Of a stretch of DNA of 64,000 nucleotides, positions 42,847 through 53,640 are shown in pieces. The position numbers and the translations under genes were made by a program. Source of the stretch: Viridothelium virens. Its lineage: Eukaryota; Ascomycota; Dothideomycetes; Trypetheliales; Trypetheliaceae. The stretch is from contig ML991836.1 of NCBI GenBank assembly GCA_010094025.1, positions 105,209 through 169,208 on the forward strand, given 5' to 3'. The notes beneath the pieces were generated by a model. The model saw only the letters and a program-made list of their open reading frames with translations, was not told the DNA's origin and searched no databases. Positions within the stretch are counted from its first letter, which is position 1; each line of letters opens with the position of its first letter.

Positions 42847-43990
42847 TTAAGCCTTCACAATTTCAATCATGAAAAGTGTGCCAGACTCGGGCTTTGTAAC
42901 AATGATCTTCAAATCTTGATCAGCATCAGCAAGTAGGCCCTCCCAGTCCTCTCAAGTCCGCTCTAGAGGGTTGAACATGGACATCATCATCATATCTGCG
43001 TTCTTGTTGTATTTCTCCTGCAACAGTGGGATCGTTCCTAGGGTCGGTATCACTGAATCATTTATGAGGATCCGTGATTTGAGCGTCATTTTCGGCACAG
43101 AATTTCTTAGGATCCGAACGGCGTCTTCATCAGGCCAATCGCGTAAAGTTAGGCGAAGTAAATAAACATCGGCATGATCAACGGGGTCCAGATTGAAGAA
43201 GTCGTGAGCTTGGAAAATGAGGTGATCTTTGAGCTCCAGGGGGGGCTTAGCTTCTCCATTTGCAATGATCGAAAGTCGATGCTGGAAAACCAAATAGTAG
43301 TCTAAACGCGGATGCGGCGATAGCTTTGCTGGCTTCACCAGTGGAGCCTCCCACCCACGATTGCAATGAGTTTTGGGACTATGTCATCATAGGAATTGGA
43401 AACATACATCCACGACCAAGCCTTCACCAAGGCTCTGCCAATCAAACGCATTCACTGTGTCAGACATGCTGGATGGATCACTGCTAGCTCCACCTTTCAT
43501 ACTCTCCGCGAGCGTTTCGGACCTCATTGGGTTTCGCACCATCCAGTCCAAAGCCCCTAAGCGCGTATCAAGGGCCACATTGAACGTCGTGTGTGTCGTT
43601 GCCTCGTCATTCAATCCATACTTCTCATACGCTTCTACCATGCGACCCACAACTGAATATACGACCTCTGCCTGATGACCGACAACACCACGGATTGGAT
43701 TGCCTGGCTGTGTAAGGAGGATTGAGATGGAGATAAGGGCGACGTAGCCAGATCTAGGCTCAGTAAAGATGTTGTTTGTAATGGCATGACGAATGACTCG
43801 GGTCAGTACTCGCTGGGAGACGTGGAGCTTTGCTGCGATGTCGGCAAACGAGATTACCCCATCGGTTGGTACCGCTGCAGGGACATCGAAATGATAGAGC
43901 CACCGGAGAGTGGCAGTGTCGAGGGTCTTGAGCGGAGCAAGAGATCATATTAGTATACAAGAAAACTGTACGTTTCTGACTCCCTTGTAA
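42847..43990 (-). pseudogene. O-methyltransferase remnant (plant/fungal COMT-like family)
   Basis: Read in pieces: LKTLDTATLRWLYHFDVPAA and FADIAAKLHVSQRVLTRVIR (winged-helix dimerisation domain), YVALISISILL, EVVYSVVGRMVEAYEKYGL, DWQSLGEGLVVDV, VGGSTGEASKAIAA (SAM-binding glycine motif, reached only in another frame), ANGEAKPPLELKDHLIFQAH, DVYLLRLTLRDWPDEDAVRI, SRILINDSVIP, then after an in-frame TGA (42954-42952) EDWEGLLADADQDLKIIV and the natural end IEIVKA at 42847. The catalytic HDWPD reads RDWPD (codon CGC, 43143-43141). Other defects are a lost intron boundary near 43390, a one-base frameshift near 43310 and a missing N-terminus. Clearly a pseudogene of the cluster's methyltransferase. 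Confidence 0.8.
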
Positions 43991-44015
43991 AGGGGAATCA
44001 AGGTCTTGGTATGTG

Positions 44016-44660
44016 TTACCATGTCTTGATCAAGGATGCCTTACCCCGGTCAAAGCGAACCGTTGTAGTGCTTCCGTAGGGCCGAGAGTCAGAAATTGCA
44101 GCCGTCTTACTACGGTCATGAGTTCTCTTCGAGCAGCAAGCATATTTTCTAGCACCGTTGAGGGAAACTTTGCGGACCACATGATAAGATTGATGGCTGA
44201 GCGTACTGTCCTCGATGGAGATAGTCTGTGACGAGGGAATCATTTCGGGCGACAATAGATGCAGTCTCCAAGCGACGCAGTGTTTATGTCTGCCACTGGT
44301 ACGTCTGCTTGATGAGCCGGGAGACCTTGGATTGAGAGACTTCACGACCGCGTTCGTAGCGAAAGAGTTTCACCATTACACTTTGATCGTGCCACCCTAC
44401 TTGGTGAAGCCAATGGAAAAGGGCATCCTCATCCACGGTCGTCAATTTTGCGGGTCTTCCGCGACGCACAGCCTCAGTCTGACCAGACCGACGGCGAAAA
44501 CGTCCAAGGTATCTTTGCACAGCTGATATGGTCTGTTTCGAGACACCAGTGTTCAGGGCGATGGTCTGGGGCTTCCATCGCTGTTCTAGCAGACGAACGA
44601 TTCCGGCGTAGGTCTCAGCGTTGAGACTAGAATACGGGGATCCTTCACGTACTCGACGGA
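44016..44660 (-). mobile_element. Tc1/mariner-like transposase fragment
   Basis: A frame open from about 44655 to 44284 encodes a helix-turn-helix DNA-binding region typical of Tc1-like transposases: YAGIVRLLEQRWKPQTIALN, GVSKQTISAVQRYLGRFRRR, RRGRPAKLTTVDEDALFHWL and SQSKVSRLIKQTYQWQT, ending at a stop at 44284. Downstream, 44280-44016 retains only short patches (VARNDSLVTDYL) with stops. The DDE/D catalytic domain is not recognisable, and I found no terminal inverted repeats. The fragment abuts the truncated N-terminus of the O-methyltransferase remnant, which suggests insertion there. Confidence 0.6.
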
Positions 44661-45783
44661 CTGTTCGGCCTCGTCAGCCACTTCAGACCATCCATAAATT
44701 AGCTTTCGGTACTGTACTGTCCGAGCCAGAATTAAACTCACTTCTCTCGAAAAATTGTTTTGCAAGGAGATCCAGAAATGGATGAAGGGACTGTGGCTGG
44801 TCCGAAAGCGGCATAATTACAATTAAGAATCCGCTACACCCAATTAGGCTACGTACTCTAGCAGTGCCACCGTGCATGCTCCGATGCTTTCACCGCGATC
44901 TATCTCACGTGGGATCTACGTTACGGACCCTAAGGTAGGTACCTACCTAAGTATACTGAAGCTCCTTAACTGATCATTGCCGGCCACCAGCATCGTCCAG
45001 ATGCTTCTTTCATAGTGTATCGTACTGCTAAAGATCGAACATTACTCTACGCAAAGATCCGGCAACCCTGAAGCACTACCCAAACTCCAACGGAAGAGTT
45101 TGGAAATATGCGTTTGCGACGCACAAGATTCCTCCCTACATGGAATCCTTGGAGAGCTGAAATTTCTAATTCCGGTCTATCATATATAGAGAAGCTTGAA
45201 CAGGTTCGACTTGACTTGTCTGCAATCGAGCCTGTCGTTCTCTTGGAGCACCGTTGCTCAAGGGCCGATACTACATCTGATCTGTATTGAATATAGCCGA
45301 CAGGAAACTCTAGGCCAGGCCGCCAAGGTCTCATATGCATTCACCGCACATATGCGGTTAACATGGAGCGTGAGAGTCGGGGGTCCGGGATGTCAATGAA
45401 ACAAAGAGATTCTCGACGCATGCGGCATATAAACTGTCATTTCCTGTTCTCTGCAGATTGCACCGGCGCTTTCCTTGTCTTACGTCTGTTCCACTATTCA
45501 ACATATTTGTTATCTCTTTTAAATTTAGCGCGATCTCGAAAGTTCAGCGAAGGGAAGGTAAAGATAACCTCGGACCTTAGACATGTGAAGTAATTAGGTA
45601 ACTGGTGACTTGTTTGCACATCTTTGTATCTCCTGTGAAGGCATTCTGCACTTTTTGTCACCGCTCTATCCTCGTACGAAACAGATCGAGAGTAGCTTAT
45701 GACTGTAGCATCTCGGGTCATAGTTGAAGAGGCGGACCTATGACCGGTTGTCACTGCATAGCTGTTCAGCTTGAAAATTTGCG
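44661..45783. other. Intergenic region with a GGTA palindrome, no gene seen
   Basis: About 1.1 kb. It carries the perfect 16-nt palindrome AGGTAGGTACCTACCT at 44933-44948. Short frames on both strands show no recognisable domain. The last 150 bases would be the amidase promoter. Confidence 0.4.
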
Positions 45784-48038
45784 ATGGTAGAGCTTCGAAT
45801 GCAAATGGAGCCACAACCATTCCGCCTTGGTAAGCAGGACTTCCTAGCACTTTGGCCCCAGGACCATCTTCTTCCGACAGAAACTGCGATTGAGAATGAA
45901 TCCGGACAGCCTCTGAAAAAATCCAATCCGCCGAAGACACGGCCAACGACCGTCGTTTTCGTAGGAGCCAAACGACGAGTTACAGCTGGATGGCTCCACT
46001 CGGCCATTGAACAGTACAGGTACGAGGACGACGTATTTCAGCTTGAGTTCTTGGAAGCGGTGCTCTTCACGTATACAGGATCTGATCCTCTCGATGTGAC
46101 TATCGAGGCTCGGAATTACCTTCAACGTTTTTACGAAACAACTATGATAGGAACACGGCATGTAGTCTCGAAAAATGCCCACCCTGAACGTGGCCCTTAC
46201 CTTTATACCAATGGAGATCTTCGACCAGCTTGGAAACTGTATGAAGACACAAATGGTGCCTTTCTAAATGCAATTATCCCTGGTCCGACTCGGTAAACCA
46301 CCAGAAACTTTATGATAGGCTGTATTTGCTAATGTATCAGTGAACCATTTGAGCTTCGAGCGGCCGGTATTCTCTCGCGAAGATTGAGAATCGCAGTGCC
46401 ATCTCGCATAGCATCATTTCCCTCGGATCTTGAGCATCATGAAAAACCATTGGCGAGCTGGAGAATTGCAGTTAAGGATATCTTTCATATCAGCGGAATT
46501 CGAACCTCTGCTTGTAACAAAGCCTATCATGAACTCTACCCTCCAACTCGGACGACGGCCGCTTGTCTTGAAGCACTGTATGTTGCAGGAGCAGTCATTG
46601 TAGGGAAGACTAAGCTTGCTTCCTTTGCGGCTACCGAGGAGCCTGTTGAATGTATCGATTGGCAAGCGCCACGGAACCCCCGGGCCGATGGATACCAATC
46701 GCCTGCAGGAAGTAGCAGCAGTAGCGCCGTCGCGGTGGCCACGTATCCTTGGCTGGACATATCCATTGGCTCTGACAGTATATTCACTCTACCTTTTAGA
46801 CGAATTGCGCTGATTTGAGAAAGCAAGTGGAAACGGGAGACGACCAGGCCACTGGAACGGCTGCTTTGCGATGCGGCCTACGCATGGCCTGCTTTCTCAT
46901 CATGGCTTTATTCCAAGTTTTCCGTAAGTTAGGGTAATGCCTTGATAAAAACGTTCAAGAAACTGATGGTTCAGTCGCTTTGATGTTCCGACTTTTTTTG
47001 GGAGAGATCTCAGAAAATGCAAGCGATTCGCAGAAACGTGGTACGCAAAGGATCAGCAAGCTACACTAGATGTAAACCGTGTAGCTTCACTACAGAAAAG
47101 GCCTGCAATCATTAATCTTGTGGACTACATGTCGGAAATTGCGAATGCGGACCAGATGACTATGGTGGACAGGTTTGTTGCGGACCTTGAGCTCTCCCTG
47201 GGCGTCCAACAAGATAAAATATCAATCGAGAGACTTTGGAACTCCCATCAACCCCCAGAAGCACAAAGATCATCTTTTCAAGAATATATGCATCTTGCCT
47301 GTCGGAACTCATTCTTCTATGATGACTTTCACAATTTTGAGCAATTTCGAAATGATTATAGGCTAAAATTTTCCAAGGAGCCGTACGTCAGTCCACGCGT
47401 GAGGTGGCAGTGGTTAGTTCCAGAGAGAGCACAAGCAAACCGAATCTAAAACATCTCACAGGGATCTGTCATCAAACATTACCCCAGAGGAGAGGAACCT
47501 TGCCATTCAGAAAGTGGATGTATTCAGAGAGTGGTTCTTGAGCACTGTGATGCGGGAAAAGGAACGTGAGGCATTTGTAGTCATCCCTATCGAAGAAATT
47601 TCGCCTAGGTATCGGGACGAAGCGCTCAGGTAAGTACAGTTGCATTCTTTGAACATTGTTGCTGACCGGTGAAAGTGAGCACTTCAACCCAGCTGGGGTT
47701 CCTAATCTATTCCTCTCGCCAATTCTAGGGACACCCGAGTTGACTGTACCTGGTATCTGAGCCCATGTATTTTAGTTAGAGTATTCTGACAGATATGCAA
47801 GTAGGCGAATATTCCTATAAGTCTCTGGTGAGCGGCCAGACCGAGCGGCTACCTGTGGCAGTCTCGATTATTGTACCGCCTGGTCAGTTATCCACAACTC
47901 TTAGCCTGTTACTTACTTCAGTTGATTAGTTTCTCAGGTCAAGATCTTCAACTATTTGACACAACCATTGATTGCTTGGAAGCTGCGGGGCGGCCTACCC
48001 ATGTCCTTACCGGCAAGACCTTATTTCCGGATGGATAA
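45784..48038 (+). CDS. Amidase-signature family protein with substituted nucleophile
   Basis: Eight exons: 45784-46292, 46341-46777, 46824-46923, 46975-47412, 47462-47629, 47676-47752, 47793-47882 and 47938-48038. All phases agree and give 639 residues ending GKTLFPDG. The N-terminal 190 residues (VEARNYLQRFYETTMIGTRH) match the extension of a large fungal amidase family. The amidase core has WRIAVKDIFHISGIRTS (catalytic Lys in VKD), AGAVIVGKTKLASFA, DGYQSPAGSSSSSAVAVA (cis-Ser) and IGSDTSGNGRRPGHWNGCFA. In the signature [GA]-x-[DE]-x-[GA]-x-S-[LIVM]-R-x-P the nucleophilic Ser falls on Asn (AAC, 46832-46834), one base from a Ser codon. Amidase-signature enzymes hydrolyse amides or esters via Ser-Ser-Lys. 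This copy keeps the fold, but probably not normal hydrolysis. Confidence 0.88.
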
Positions 48039-49065
48039 ATCGGCTGCGACATTATGTGAAAAGTTAACAGACCCATACACCCAAATGTCAATGCGCTCGG
48101 GATCTGTAACAGAGACGAAGGAAGTGTCCTGTCATTGCAAGGATTGGCTGATGATCATTGTGCGCTATGAAATCCTTTCCTGGCAGAGTATGCCTTTTAC
48201 CCAGTGAAGGTTCATCTGTGATGATATTTCGATGGTGCCGTAATGTAATATCATGGGCCATCGGCGAGAATCTGATTGCTTGCTACTAATATGAGATCAG
48301 ACTTTCTCACTAGCTGCGTAGTCATATCTTCCAAGTGCTTGAGGAATTGAGAACGAACTTTCGCTTATGGTATTGGGATTTGCGAGAGCAAAGGAAGCAA
48401 TGCATTAAAGGCTGCGATAGTTAAAAAAACATTCTGAATTAACATGAAGATTTTGACAGCATTATAGTCAAAGATTGGATAGCAAAGCACCGCAGAATGC
48501 CATGGTTGGCATTTTCTTGGAACGAACGTAGTAAAGCCTGCAAACTTGACCAAAACAAGCCAATGAAAGGGAATTGTGTTTTGGAAACTATCTACGGTAA
48601 GTCGAGAGAGTCGGCAATTGAGGATATGCGACGGTTTCGCCATGACCATACCATCCGTAGGTACTATCGTACTTTCTCCAAGGAGGAATCCAGCTCACTC
48701 GTTTCAAATCTAAGGGTGTCCAAAAATCAGCGAGGATGTCTTGGCAGGATTGAAGGGGTAGAGTAGAGTGCGGAGTACTTGGCCGATCTTTTCCGCAAAA
48801 TTCCCCGTCGGTGTGTCGCGTGGCCTGTCAACGTTGCATTATCTTCTGTACCTACCTAGTTAGAAGTGATCCTCTCATTGAAAGATGATTTTCGTGTAAG
48901 CTAGCGTCTCCACGCAACAGCTGAATTACAACTTATCAATTCGCAATTCAAGATTTTGTTCCTGATATCGGCAGCCGCTAGTGCACGCGGACCATCCTTA
49001 TCAAATTGCTTAGACCCGCGATTTCATCCTGATAGTCGATATCTCGTGAAGCAGAAGACGCCGAC
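48039..49065. other. Intergenic region, no gene supported
   Basis: About 1 kb between two plus-strand genes. A 90-codon frame at 48497-48766 has no recognised motif. A CTACCTAGTTAG fragment of the GGTA motif lies near 48852. Confidence 0.35.
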
Positions 49066-50089
49066 ATGGACTTTCTGATTCATTCGCATACTCATTTTCT
49101 AAAGAGTGACGAGCTTTATGACAGAGAAAAACCGTACTCGCTTCGATTCACACCACCAGAAGGTTTTCCCCGGGCCAACATCAAGCTAGAGAAACGTGAT
49201 ATCCATGTCCATGATATACGTGAGAAGAAAGAAAACCTGGAATTCCAGAAAGATGGACTAGCAGTTCTTGATTTCGAATCGAAGATGACATATCAAGATT
49301 ATGACGATGAGGATGTTGTTAAGAATGTGTTTCTTAAAGAAGTCTCAAATCTGCTCAAGCACTTTCTCGGTGCCCAGCATGTGCAAGTCTTCGAGCACAC
49401 TGTACGTCTGTTTCACTGTCGGCTTGACCTCCAGACTCGACTAAATGCTTGTCTTTTCAAGGTGAGAAAGCGACATGAGATATTTCCTATCTCGACCGGC
49501 GAGCCATACCGATACAATCAGCCGACCTCTATCGCCCACGTTGACACTACAGTTGGGTGGGCTTTAGCGATGGCCCAGCAATTGAATCCAAAATTTAATA
49601 CCGACATCAAGAACCACCGAGTTCAATGCGTAAAGTGAGTCGCGTTAGTCTTTCTGAAATTACATGCTTATGTTTGATGTTGTAGCTTTTGGAAACCATT
49701 AACAGGACCGGTCAAAGACTGGCCGCTGGCAATGTGTAAGCCCGATTCTATTAACCCGGAATCTGAACTCGAGCCTTGTGATCTTGTTTATCCGGACTAT
49801 GTCGTGGAGAATCGCCAAGTTTATTTTTCAAATCGACAGCGTTGGCTCTATCTGAGCGATCAAATGCCAAATGAGGCCTGGATCTTTCTACAATCAGATA
49901 CCAACCCTACCGTAAACCCAGGTAATCTATTCCTCGGGATTTGCTTAAGATGTACTAAATCTGGTCACAGTTGCTCACACCGCTTTTCCCTGCCCTAATA
50001 TGAGGCATGGCAATGTGCTTCCACGAGAAAGCATCGAAGTGAGGGCGCTAGTATATTATGGAGGCTTCGAAGAGAGGATAGAAGAGTAA
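49066..50089 (+). CDS. CmcJ/AsaB-like Fe(II)/2-oxoglutarate oxygenase
   Basis: Four exons, 49066-49401, 49462-49634, 49686-49921 and 49971-50089 (introns 60, 51 and 49 nt), give 287 residues. Family landmarks are PYSLRFTPPEGFPRANIKLE near the start, VQVFEHTVRKRHEIF, the metal-binding IAHVDTT (HxD), NFWKPLTGPVKDWPLAMC, DYVVENRQVYFSNRQRWLYL, then VAHTAFPCPNM with the distal His, and RESIEVRALVYYG with the Arg expected to bind 2-oxoglutarate. This is the hydroxylase/desaturase family that includes CmcJ, AsaB, GedK and NvfI and is common in secondary-metabolite clusters. The key HxD, H and R are present, so it looks functional. Its substrate is unknown; proximity suggests a link with the neighbouring amidase or polyketide genes. 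Confidence 0.88.
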
Positions 50090-50338
50090 TAGATGCTATT
50101 TGACGATTGCATGTCTTACAGATAACTCCACTGATAATGATTGACTTAACAGAACACTACTATGTAAAGCATGACGTTGAGTAATTTCAGATTATCCATA
50201 GCAAACATGCCTGTCCGTGATGGGATGCAATGCCAAGAGAGGAATATATACCTATCAAGCAGCATCTCGTGAATTCCTTAAGAATCGCGACGAGTAGACT
50301 TTGATGCAATTTGCGTGCTGCTAAATGGTATCCAGCTC

Positions 50339-50569
50339 TTATTTGTCACTCTCCTGCTCGATCTTCCAACCGTCCCGGGCAAAGAAGTTCCCAGCATTGC
50401 CGTCAAACACCATGGTTTCGCCCTTTTTAAATCCGAATATCTGCGCTTGAGGCTGGGACTCTCGCGGCGCAGGCCACACTGCGCGCCATGGTTGCTGCTT
50501 TGCACTGCTGACAGTTGAGGATGTCTCCGCAGCAGGAAGGACGAACCCATTGGCAGGGGAAACGGACAT
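50339..50569 (-). CDS. Possible small protein, unrecognised
   Basis: A 76-codon frame from the ATG at 50569 (MSVSPANGFVLPAAETSS) to TAA at 50339. The middle is Pro/Gln/Arg-rich and the end is more ordered (IFGFKKGETMVFDGNAGNFF, ARDGWKIEQ). A preceding minus-strand frame at 50916-50620 is open for 98 codons, but I could not join the two by a phase-correct splice. Treat as a tentative gene. Confidence 0.25.
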   Translation of the reverse strand: MSVSPANGFVLPAAETSSTVSSAKQQPWRAVWPAPRESQPQAQIFGFKKGETMVFDGNAGNFFARDGWKIEQESDK

Positions 50570-51495
50570 TTTCAAGAGCTAAAGGTTAAGCTATTCGGGC
50601 GCCATTTGTTAGCTCGACTCTAATCTTGTCCGTCAATTCGCCTACCAATCTTTGGAACGGCGCCAGCGCCAGTAAATGCTTGCGTTACGGAGGTCGGCAA
50701 AGTCGGGAGGTACCGAGTGTTCCTTACACTGAACAAGGAACACGGAGAGTTCGTCAGTTGGCCAATAGACAAGGCTTTGGAGCAGATACCGGCCTCAAAG
50801 ACGGTGAATGCAGAAGGAATAGGAGTGGAAGGAGATGGAAGCGCAGCGCGCCGGTGTTCATACCTAATATTCGTCCACCAAGCTGGGCTAGTGCCGGTCA
50901 CAACACACGTGGACAAATCGAATACGGCTAAGGGTAATCCTCAGTCTACCACATGACGTCGTCTTGGCAACCCCCACCCCTTCTAAGGTAACTAAGAGGC
51001 CTCCCACCAACTAATCACGCGGTTGACAGGAAAACCCACGCACCAAAACTGGAGGGTGCTTCATAAGGTAGACAGAAAAGATCACACATGTACCTATATT
51101 AGGATCATCTGCTGTTGCACAGTTATCACCTTTTAGACTCAAGAGATTGTTGAATAATAATTTGTACTCCGTAGAGATAATCTACAGGTGTGGCTGCTTT
51201 TCTGGCGAGGCACCCCCCAGTTCCGGTGTGCGGGGTTTTTTGTCAACCGCTTGCCGAACCCACCCGTGACACCTCAACCTAAGGAGTTCTTCAGCCCCAT
51301 ACGATAGACTCTGCCGGTCTCTCACGCGCTTATTCCCCACGCCTTGAAGTATCCGTCCCATGTTGTTACGTTGGCATACGGAGTACAAATAATAGCTTCA
51401 TGAATCAACGAGAAAGCGTCTACTGATATGACGTTCGCAAGCTCAGGTAAATGACATTCCCACTACCTCTGGAAAATAACGCTGAATTTGACTTG
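50570..51495. other. Intergenic region, no gene supported
   Basis: About 900 bases. 50620-50956 has open frames on both strands without recognisable domains. A short inverted GC-rich stretch lies around 51200-51240. No further gene seen. Confidence 0.3.
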
Positions 51496-53270
51496 CTAGT
51501 TGGGTAAGCCCAGTGGCGCAAGCTGAAGATCTTCAGGCTTGATCTTAAACCCGTGATACAGTTCTTGTTCCAGCGGCCATACTATCTCTGTGTATACCTT
51601 GTGTCTCAAATCGCCCTTTCCAACATCTTGAGTGTCGTATTCAAGACAGGCTTGGATGGCCTCGCGATACCCTTCGTAGACTTCACCTTCCGCATCCTGA
51701 AGGCATCGCAAGGCCGTGGTAAGCTTCGTGTTCTCATTTGGCTGTCCCTCGATCAAGTCATCATCCGTCCACATTGCCTCGATAGGCTCCTTTAAGTATA
51801 TCTCCAGCAGCAGGATCCCCAGGGACAAAAGGGCAGGGTTGGAGTGTAGATTGAAAAGGCCACAAGTGGGGTCTGCATTCTGGTGATCATCTTCAAATCG
51901 CACTTTTAGGAACGGTCGGCTCATGTCTGGCTCTGTGGAGGAATCGTTGCTAAAGAAAGTTATGTGCTCCTTGCTCCAATCCTCTCCCAACCAGGGCCCA
52001 TCCGAGCAGTGGAGTGCGGCATGAGCAAGGGTAACTGCCAGGATTCTCTGCTCCTTCAATGTGATGTGTGGAGACGGGTCGGTCAATAAATCCTTCAGCG
52101 TCTTGTCCTTTTGCTTTTGCCGACTCAGGCTTCCTTTTCTGGACTGAATCTGCCAAAGCTTTTCGTGGTCATAGATGATTTGTAGCGTTGATTGTTGCCC
52201 GTGAGCTTGGTGGATCAACCTGCAAAACGATTCTGAATCTATGTCTCGGCCCGGGACGCGTGACTCTGAAGTGGGTGTCTGCTCACCGCGCCAGTGGACC
52301 GTCGGATTTCGATTGATTGGATCAGAACTACGCAAAGTTGGCTGCCATTCCATCTTATGCGCGTTGGATTTGCACCTACCGCTCTACAACCTGAATGGTG
52401 CTCTCTTGCCAGGGCGCCCCGTCACTTTTCACGTCCGAGACTGAGACTAGCATATCGAGGCTATCTCTTGACTCTGGATCCCGCTGACTGGAGCAACAAT
52501 TCCACAAGCAAAGTCTTGCTTCATGACGGCTATGACATTCGCATGCTTTTGGCCACTTCTTTGCTATCTTATTAAACAGCGGCTCCGAGAGTCGCCGAAG
52601 TCTTGTCGAGTGCGGCTTTTTTGTCGTTGGGCAACGAAGTGGGTTGCTTGCAGGCAAAGTCGGGTTGCGGAGAAGCCGCTCTAGCTTCTTATTTGCTTCC
52701 TGGATCCTTTGTAAAGCAATGGCGCGGCTCTTCTCATTGCGAGTGAACTGGAACCTTGCTAGTAGGGAACCCTGTATCTGCTCGACATCGATCTGAACTT
52801 TGAAACGTTCTAGCTTTTTATATAGCACTTTTGAAGATTGCTAGATGCAATGTCTTAGGAAATGTAATGAATGGAAAGGAGAGCCGGCAACGCACAAGAT
52901 CGGTCTTCTCAAGACCAAGAGATCTATCACTGACCAGATCGTCAAGGCTTTTCAGCAGTCTTCTCAAAATATCTTGAAATGGCTCTGCATTATCGCCTAA
53001 GGTATCGTCTATCTGCCGTAGATCGTTGCTTGTGAGCAACCAAAGCCTAGTGCTATCAGCATGCGATGGTACTTCGCGAATCAACCCTTTCAAAGTGCTG
53101 TGTAGCAATGCGAGCTCGTCGTGGATTTCGTAGAAAAAGTCGAGCTGCCGATCGGTTTTGGCCTTATTTGAGATCAGAATCTTCCCTTTCTGGATCGCCG
53201 CCTCATGGTGTTCAGCGGCAGATATAACGAGAGGAACGATGGCTAGAGCGAGTTCGATACCGACCACCAT
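51496..53270 (-). CDS. DUF7580-type protein, divergent partner of the NB-ARC/TPR gene
   Basis: Three exons, 53270-52896, 52840-52391 and 52341-51496 (introns 55 and 49 nt), give 556 residues; other nearby splice sites break the phase. The N-terminus MVVGIELALAIVPLVISAAE is a hydrophobic helix of the type that starts many fungal cell-death and STAND-associated proteins, followed by helical sequence to about residue 230. The C-terminal part has LAVTLAHAALHCSDGPWLG and a FNLHSNPALLSLGILLLEIY block, the hallmark of the kinase-like DUF7580 domain. A functional kinase core is not evident: I see no glycine loop or HRD/DFG. It is head-to-head with the NLR gene, 370 bases apart. The family name is from memory of the motif. 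Confidence 0.75.
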
Positions 53271-53640
53271 CCCGGCTTTACAGTTGGTTATTCCAATGAC
53301 CCGCTGGAGGCGAAGCTTCTAACGCACAGGCAAAATCTAGGAAGCTTCTCCTATAAATGCATACACGCCGACATGCCTGAGGACGGCATCTCGTGTAACA
53401 AGCCACGATCTCGCCCACGCTTTGGTTTGCATAGCCCAGCCCCATCACCAGATGGCAGCCTGATGCTCACGGGCAATTGCAAGCCAACTTCCGGTTTTGG
53501 ATATTATAGACGAACATCCTATCGATTCAGCCTCGTCGGGCGTATGCTCCGCTCTTCCGCGTGGGGGGCAAATCTACAAGTTATAGTAAACCTCATCTCT
53601 CAAATGCTCAAAACACTGCGACAATCAAAGGAACGAACGA
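53271..53640. promoter_or_regulatory. Shared divergent promoter of the DUF7580 and NB-ARC/TPR genes
   Basis: 370 bases between two start codons pointing away from each other. It must contain both promoters unless transcripts start elsewhere, so the two genes could be co-regulated. No TATA box or specific operator can be named with confidence. Confidence 0.5.

Noticed and set aside
45494-46182. Minus-strand frames opposite the amidase first exon
   Set aside because: No motif; the plus strand carries a fully spliced family member.
48497-48766. 90-codon plus-strand frame between amidase and oxygenase
   Set aside because: No recognisable domain and no splice model; likely chance.
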